From Brachypodium distachyon (lineage: Eukaryota; Streptophyta; Magnoliopsida; Poales; Poaceae), in the NCBI RefSeq assembly GCF_000005505.3, contig NC_016132.3:51908914-51972913 (forward strand): 64,000 bases of DNA, given 5' to 3'. Within the stretch, counting starts at the first letter, position 1. Each line of letters opens with the position of its first letter. The notes beneath the pieces are model-generated. The model did no database searches. It worked only from the letters and a program-made list of their open reading frames with translations, and had not been told where the DNA came from. Position numbers and translations under genes: made by a program. Positions 59,101 through 64,000 of the stretch are shown one piece after another.

Positions 59101-60504
59101 TTTTCGACAAGGACCAGAATGGTTTCATCTCTGCATCGGAGCTTCGCCAAGTCATGACCAACCTCGGGGAGAAGCTGTCCGAGGAGGAGGTGGAAGAGAT
59201 GGTCCGCGAGGCTGACGTGGACGGCGATGGCCAGATCAACTACGATGAGTTCGTCAAGGTCATGATGGCCAAGTGAGGAACCCCCTCTGAAATAACCTTC
59301 TCGTTTCCCTCTTTAAAAAATAATAACGAACCACCTGGCTTTCAAGTTACGACTAGTACTTCACGACATTTCACCTTACTTATTACGCACTAGTACTGAC
59401 ATTTGTTGGCTAGGTGTAGTCACTGAGGCGATAAAGCGCCAGATATTATTTCTTTGGTTCTCTTGGTTACGGTGTTAAACTGTCATCCTCCACTACTTGT
59501 ACTTGTAGCTATAGGTTTGCTGTTTTCCCCCTGCGACGTGGATCTGGTGTTTTCTTGGGAGCTGGGTCCACGTGCAAGTTTTGTCGTTCAGTTTGTGAAA
59601 GTAACACTTTTTTTTACGGAAAGCTACACTATTTGGCGCCACACGAGGTTCCGTTGCTCAATCTCTTTCTCGTTTTCATTTGGGTATCATATGCATGTTA
59701 CTTCGGAATAGGAAATTTCGTACTACCATACTACATATATTTCGTGCAGCTTAGCCTCCTGCGTACGTAACGTAACAATCACTCGTGGAGCCTCCCTTGG
59801 CCGACGGCTGCGTCGTGGAGCCTCTTCTTGGAGACGTACGTGTCACCTGTCACTCGATGCAGACTACGTTGTCGACACCATCTCGTAGAGCATGCGGTGT
59901 CTGTCTCCTCCGCTATAGGCTATAGTCAACCCGGTGGTTAGCTACCGGCGACGTGCAACACAACGCTGCTGGGACTCTGACGTAGCTGTGCTGTGCCAAA
60001 TTCACCACGAGGCCGAGGCTGCTTCTCGCGATGGTCCTAGAGGTTGAGCGCGACGCCTTTGTCCGTCCTGTTGTCTCTGGGAGTCGATGCAGGCGTCTAG
60101 TTACTCTAGCATACGCATCGTACGGCCAAATGGCCAGTGGACCTGCTTTCTCTGCGAAACAACTGGTCGGGAATATATTCCACCTGAGCTCTTTCTATCA
60201 CGCTCTGCTAAATGATGCTAGACGCACTCCGTTCATTTGTTTATTTGTGGTCGTACAAAAATTTGGCCCGTCACAGCAAAAACGCCGAGACAAGGATTCG
60301 TACAGATCGATATTCGGACGTTCATTACTTCATCTCTTCTGCTGTTTTTTCAATATAAAAAGGAAGAAGCTTATACATACATCACCGTCTGCGTGCAGGA
60401 GAAGGAACAAGAGGATACAGGAGAGAAAAGCGAGCGGCAAGAAGAGTACGGCAGTGCCAGGGCCGTCCGATGGAAAGCGTGGCCAGAAATGCGTGATCCT
60501 GTAA
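56181..60504 (+). CDS. CML1: Calmodulin with optional prenylated tail (CML1/CaM61/CaM53 type)
   Basis: Calcium sensor. Exons: 56181-56256, 58903-59272 (or to 59276), 60399-60504. The four EF-hand loops are intact: 21-32, 57-68, 94-105 and 130-141. Reading through exon 2 gives ordinary 149-aa calmodulin ending MMAK, stop TGA 59274-59276. The last codon and stop, AAGTGAGG, are also a splice donor (AA|GTGAGG). Joining 59272 to the acceptor GTGCAG|GAG at 60398/60399 keeps K149 and adds 34 residues: basic [15 protein letters not shown], then [10 protein letters not shown] with a CaaL geranylgeranylation box (C180), total 183 aa. Rice OsCaM61/OsCML1 and petunia CaM53 have the same plan; in the rice protein prenylation controls membrane versus nuclear location. 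The calmodulin part is closer to canonical than I remember for rice CML1. Intron 1 (2.6 kb) holds a MITE and a micro-insertion. Confidence 0.92.
56622..56675. mobile_element. T-run micro-insertion in calmodulin intron 1
   Basis: GGCTTGCAGTGATTT at 56622-56636 is repeated exactly at 56661-56675. The 24 nt between are T-rich at first (TTTCTTTTCCTTTT) and end CGAGACCATT. Confidence 0.7.
57899..58141. mobile_element. MITE related to the 40638 element, in calmodulin intron 1
   Basis: Ends TTATGTTTGGTGC and GCACCAATGAAACATAA are inverted repeats. The interior carries GCCAAAATTTTGGCAACC and CTGCCAAAATCTTGG, as in the L2HGDH intron element. Target duplication not certain. Confidence 0.5.
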
Positions 60505-61481
60505 AGCCGAAACTATCCGTTCGTTCGTCCCCGGCCGCGAGGCATCTGAGCTACTGTACCATATCCACGTAGTATATCGGGAGCTATATATGCTCCTAGA
60601 AATGAATTATATGTATGTAAAGCATCGAACCTTCTTCCTCCTCGATGTAATATACATGCATGCACCCTCTTGCGTGGTTGGAAAATAAAAATGTAAAGCA
60701 TCGAACAATTCCTGGTGAATCATAGTGTGGAGATTACGGTGAGAAAACACTGGGCCCGCTGCTACTTTGCTTTCTACTCTGTCAACTTCGTGGGCCTCTC
60801 GTCCCGCATCTAGCCTCTCAAGTTGGGCCTGGACGTGCTTCTGCACGTCAGAGGAGCAAGAGTCCGTGCTCTGTATTCCGGGCGTTGGGATCTTGGGGAT
60901 TATAGACTGCGTCCCTAGTAGAGTAGGCCCGTCCGGGCGACCACGGGCGCTTGCACGGCGCGGCGCGGCACGGCTTTCGCTCCCAAACTCCCCTTCCGCA
61001 ACCTCTGGCAGGGCACCCGATCCCAGTCCCTGCAATCGGTCGGCGAGCCGCTTGCTCTGCTGCAGCGCGCCCCAATCTTTTTTTTGCCCAGCTCGGATTC
61101 CTAGGCGGATGCCGAGATGGAGGCGAAGGAGACGCTGCAGCGCGCGCCCAAGGTCAGGTACTCAGGTATGCCATGTGGTTGCTTCCTTCCCTGTGTAGCA
61201 TCAGACTCTGCATATCGCGTATTTATCCTGTGATAGTGGAGGAATTTCGAAAATGCTCGGAGGTTTTGGTAGAAGGGAACCAGTAACTTAATCTAATTCC
61301 ACAGCCTTGAGAGAGGTTGCAGAATAAAGGCCTAATTCTTTAGCAGCAATCTTAAGCAGACCACTTGTTTTAGGAATGGTTTGGAACTTAATGTACGGAA
61401 ACCAATTACTCCTAGTAGATCACCGAGTACGCATATGGAAAAGGATGCTTCATGACTGAAAACTACTACTCGTACTCCGTA
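60505..61481 (+). other. Calmodulin 3' flank and possible truncated gene start
   Basis: 60505 to about 60720 is probably the 3' UTR. 60750-60935 has four GGGCC words (CTGGGCCC 60751, GTGGGCCT 60791, TTGGGCCT 60824, TAGGCCCG 60924), like a housekeeping promoter. An ATG at 61117 then reads MEAKETLQRAPKVRYSG up to a possible donor (CAG|GTATGC, about 61165). No matching downstream exon is seen before the opposite-strand kinase gene. It may be a broken gene head or an unrecognised short gene. Confidence 0.3.
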
Positions 61482-61594
61482 CTTCTTCCGTTTCATAATT
61501 CTTGTCTCAAATTTGCCCAAAAATGGATGTATCTATTCCTAACAAATATCTAGATACATGTAATATTTTGACAAGAATTATGGAACGAAGGGAA
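61482..61594. mobile_element. Stowaway MITE, 113 bp
   Basis: CTTCTTCCGTTTCATAATTC...GAATTATGGAACGAAGGGAA with TA on both sides (61480-61481, 61595-61596). Same family as 53977-54089 with more decayed ends. Confidence 0.85.
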
Positions 61595-61733
61595 TACTAA
61601 ACAAGCAAGATTACAAACTGACAAGAAAAATGACTAAAGTTGCAGTTTACAAACACGCAGTGACGACTCAGATAAGCAAATTACCGAACTCTGTCTAAGC
61701 AGATGCAAAAATAACTCGGTATGCATTTTCCTT

Positions 61734-64000
61734 TCACCGTCCAGAAACAAGGCTTGTTTCTGACATCCCACCGGTAAAATCAGAATGGAAGGAGCTCCCC
61801 TCATTCCTTTCTCCAGAAACCGTCCACTGGAGCCTTGGAATTTCAATATCCATGTAGTTTCTGCGTTGAGGGGTTGCAGAAGCAGACTGCTTTTCCCTTG
61901 AAACCGCTGGCAACCACACTTTGAGCCTTGAAACAACCTCGGTCATGGTCGGCCTGTCAATGGCCGCATTTTCTACGCAGTTCATGGCAAGGTCTATGAC
62001 ACAATGCAGGGAGCTTGCGTCGTACTGATCCATCAGCCTCTTGTCCACAACATCATGAACACTACCCGTAACAATCTTTTGGCGCACCCAATTTGGTAGG
62101 TGGACAGTTTGAGGGTCCATCAGTACCGGGGAATGGCCAGTGATGATCTCCAATAGCACAATGCCGAAGCTGTAAACATCTGTCTTGACAGTGAGTTGGA
62201 AAGTTGCATGGTACTCAGGATCGAGGTAGCCAAGAGTGCCAGCAGCAACAGTAGATATGTGTGTATGTGCTTCGTTAAAAGCCCGTGAAAGCCCAAAATC
62301 AGATATTATCCCCACCAGATTCTTGTCCAGAAGGATGTTAGCAGTCTTCACATCTCTGTGAACTATGGATGGTGTGCACAACTCATGTAGATACTCCAGT
62401 CCTGTAATTTATAGAAACTCATACTTTGCCAGCACACACATACATACATGAATTAAAGTTAAATACGTTATTGAAATGTGGACCTTGTGCAGAATCAAGT
62501 GCAATATGAAGTCGTTGTTCCCAACTCAAACTGTAGTCACCTCCTGCACCAAAACGTCCCAAAAAATGTTGTGAGTGCCATATGATAATCACATGCTCAT
62601 TTTAGCATAAATTCCCATTTTTGTAAGTTGTGACATATGTAAGCCAACAAATGATGGTTATGCACGCCATGACTAAGCATATCAATTGGTGCATTAAGAT
62701 TTAAACCTTCTTAGAGAGGTCTATGCTTTTCCTTCTCATCATCAGAGCATTTTTTATACACAAATCAAGTTAACCAGACAACCAAGCCATTGGATTTTAA
62801 TAAGTTCCTCTATAGTTGCTTTGTTTCTTACTGGCTTTGAAAGTTACATGCTTAGAATTTCTGACTATCTTGTCATGGTGACGTCTCAAAGAGTGTAACA
62901 GTAGTCCCTCCAATTTGTTATCCAAGTGTCTATGACAATTGCAAAATTATGGCTTAAGAATGTGCAGCTCCAAGAATACAGCTATGGTGGCCTCACTTGT
63001 TAATCAAATTTCGAATGCCGATACAGGTTACATAGTAAATTAGATCCACCATCTCAGCTGTATTAACTAGCAGCAGTGATAACAGTCTAGGCAATCAACT
63101 ACACCTTTAACAAGGAAATCCAGTTTTAACAAGAAATCATGTTTACAGTAGAATGTCAAAGCCGGAGTAGTTTGACTTCAGAGTTTCTTTCTATACTTGG
63201 GACTAGGTCCTTTCAATTTTGTATTATTCTGAGAAACACAATCCGATGTTAACATTTGGGAAGTAGGTGGCCCACAAGTGGTTACTGAAAGCTGTTGGCC
63301 TCTGGGTCTTTGATTCTTTGCGTTGTTGACTTGTTGTTGGTTTCGAAGCAAGTAAAACCTGAATTGGTCAACTTCCCTTTTAGATCGAGCTGATTGCAGG
63401 TTTCATTTAATGATTCAATTTTGTTCAGTTAAATTACAATGGTCTGTAAACATGGGATCACAATTCAGTGATCATAAAAAACTCCAAGTTGGATTGGTTA
63501 TACCTAAGCCAACTACGCTTGATAGAATTTTTAAGATAAGTTAAGAGAAAAACCTTCTCTCAGAAGCTGCTGAAGATTTCCTCTGGGCATGAAGTCATAA
63601 ACAAGTGCTAGGCACTTCTTGTTTTGGCAATATCCTTCCAAAGTCACAAGATTCTTGTGATGAACTTTTGACAAGGTTTGCACCTGCAGCAACAGTTATG
63701 GTTACCAAACATCCTAGAGATGAAGCCAACTGCATTTTTTTTAATATGGACTGCGGAAAGGGTTTATGATGTCTTGCAGACATATAGTTTACTTTTTTAT
63801 TGAAGAAAGCAATGATTTGGCCTAGTTGGTTTTGTGGTATACCTCAGGGAGGAAGTCTGTCGACTCTGCTATTGATGTCTCCATAAGCACCTTAACAGCT
63901 ACTTCATCACCATTTCCCAGTATGCCATGATAAACAGTTCCGAAACCTCCTTTTCCAATGATTGATTGGAAGTCTTTTGTTATGAGCTTCAGCTCTGCGT
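61734..64000 (-). CDS. Receptor-like Ser/Thr kinase (LRR-RLK subfamily I type), C-terminal part
   Basis: Only the cytoplasmic kinase and tail are inside the window; extracellular and transmembrane parts lie beyond the right edge. Exons (minus): 64000-63843 (partial), 63683-63554, 62543-62484, 62401-61734, in frame with GT-AG introns. Motifs in order: [13 protein letters not shown] glycine loop, VAVKVL with the ATP lysine, [23 protein letters not shown] (an RD kinase), DFGLSRAF, activation segment end [25 protein letters not shown], and RPTMTEVV..L. The tail after the kinase is Ser/Thr-rich and ends [13 protein letters not shown] together with the G-L-E-Y-L-H splice position is typical of malectin-like/LRR subfamily I kinases in grasses; the ectodomain is needed to be sure. 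A ligand is not known. Confidence 0.9.

Noticed and set aside
1..64000. CRISPR arrays, rRNA or tRNA genes
   Set aside because: No regularly spaced short repeats and no tRNA-like cloverleaf or rRNA core sequence were seen; the window is plant nuclear DNA.

Overview
The window looks like nuclear DNA of a grass, most likely a Pooideae/Triticeae species. Exon-rich genes with GC-rich first exons sit in AT-richer intergenic DNA. There are many Stowaway-type MITEs (CTCCCTCC ends, TA target sites), one Tourist MITE, a Helitron and decayed LTR/CACTA-like remnants. I found nine protein-coding genes whose exons join in frame. From memory, unchecked, the set CPK2, LRR1, RNC1 and CML1/CaM61 lies close together on rice chromosome 1, which would point to a Triticeae group 3 chromosome.

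Layout. 1-1491: repeat-rich flank and promoter. 1492-3514 (+): calcium-dependent protein kinase (CPK2-like, 6 exons). 7804-8292 (+): VQ-motif protein. About 8.3-33.4 kb: a gene-poor stretch of degenerate repeats, tandem duplications and LTR-like pieces. 33420-37279 (+): small secreted LRR protein. 38175-41377 (+): mitochondrial L-2-hydroxyglutarate dehydrogenase. 42687-44838 (-): UTP11, U3 processome. 45399-48251: composite Helitron carrying a broken JAZ (TIFY) gene fragment. 48708-51536 (-): RNC1, chloroplast group II intron splicing. 51821-54628 (+): cupin-fold membrane-anchored protein, divergent from RNC1. 56181-60504 (+): calmodulin with an optional prenylated tail. 61734 to the right edge (-): receptor-like kinase, 5' end outside the window.

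The genes do not form one pathway. Two are calcium decoders (CPK2, CaM), two relate to surface signalling (LRR protein, RLK), and the others are housekeeping for mitochondria, nucleolus and plastid.

Two observations stand out. In the calmodulin gene the stop codon of ordinary calmodulin lies inside a splice donor. Retaining the intron gives soluble 149-aa calmodulin; splicing it gives a 183-aa form with a basic tail ending in the prenylation box CVIL. Second, at least seven places carry tiny insertions of about 12-24 nt, each starting with a T-run and flanked by an 11-18 bp direct repeat. They look like extremely truncated retroposition events and do not belong to any element I can name.
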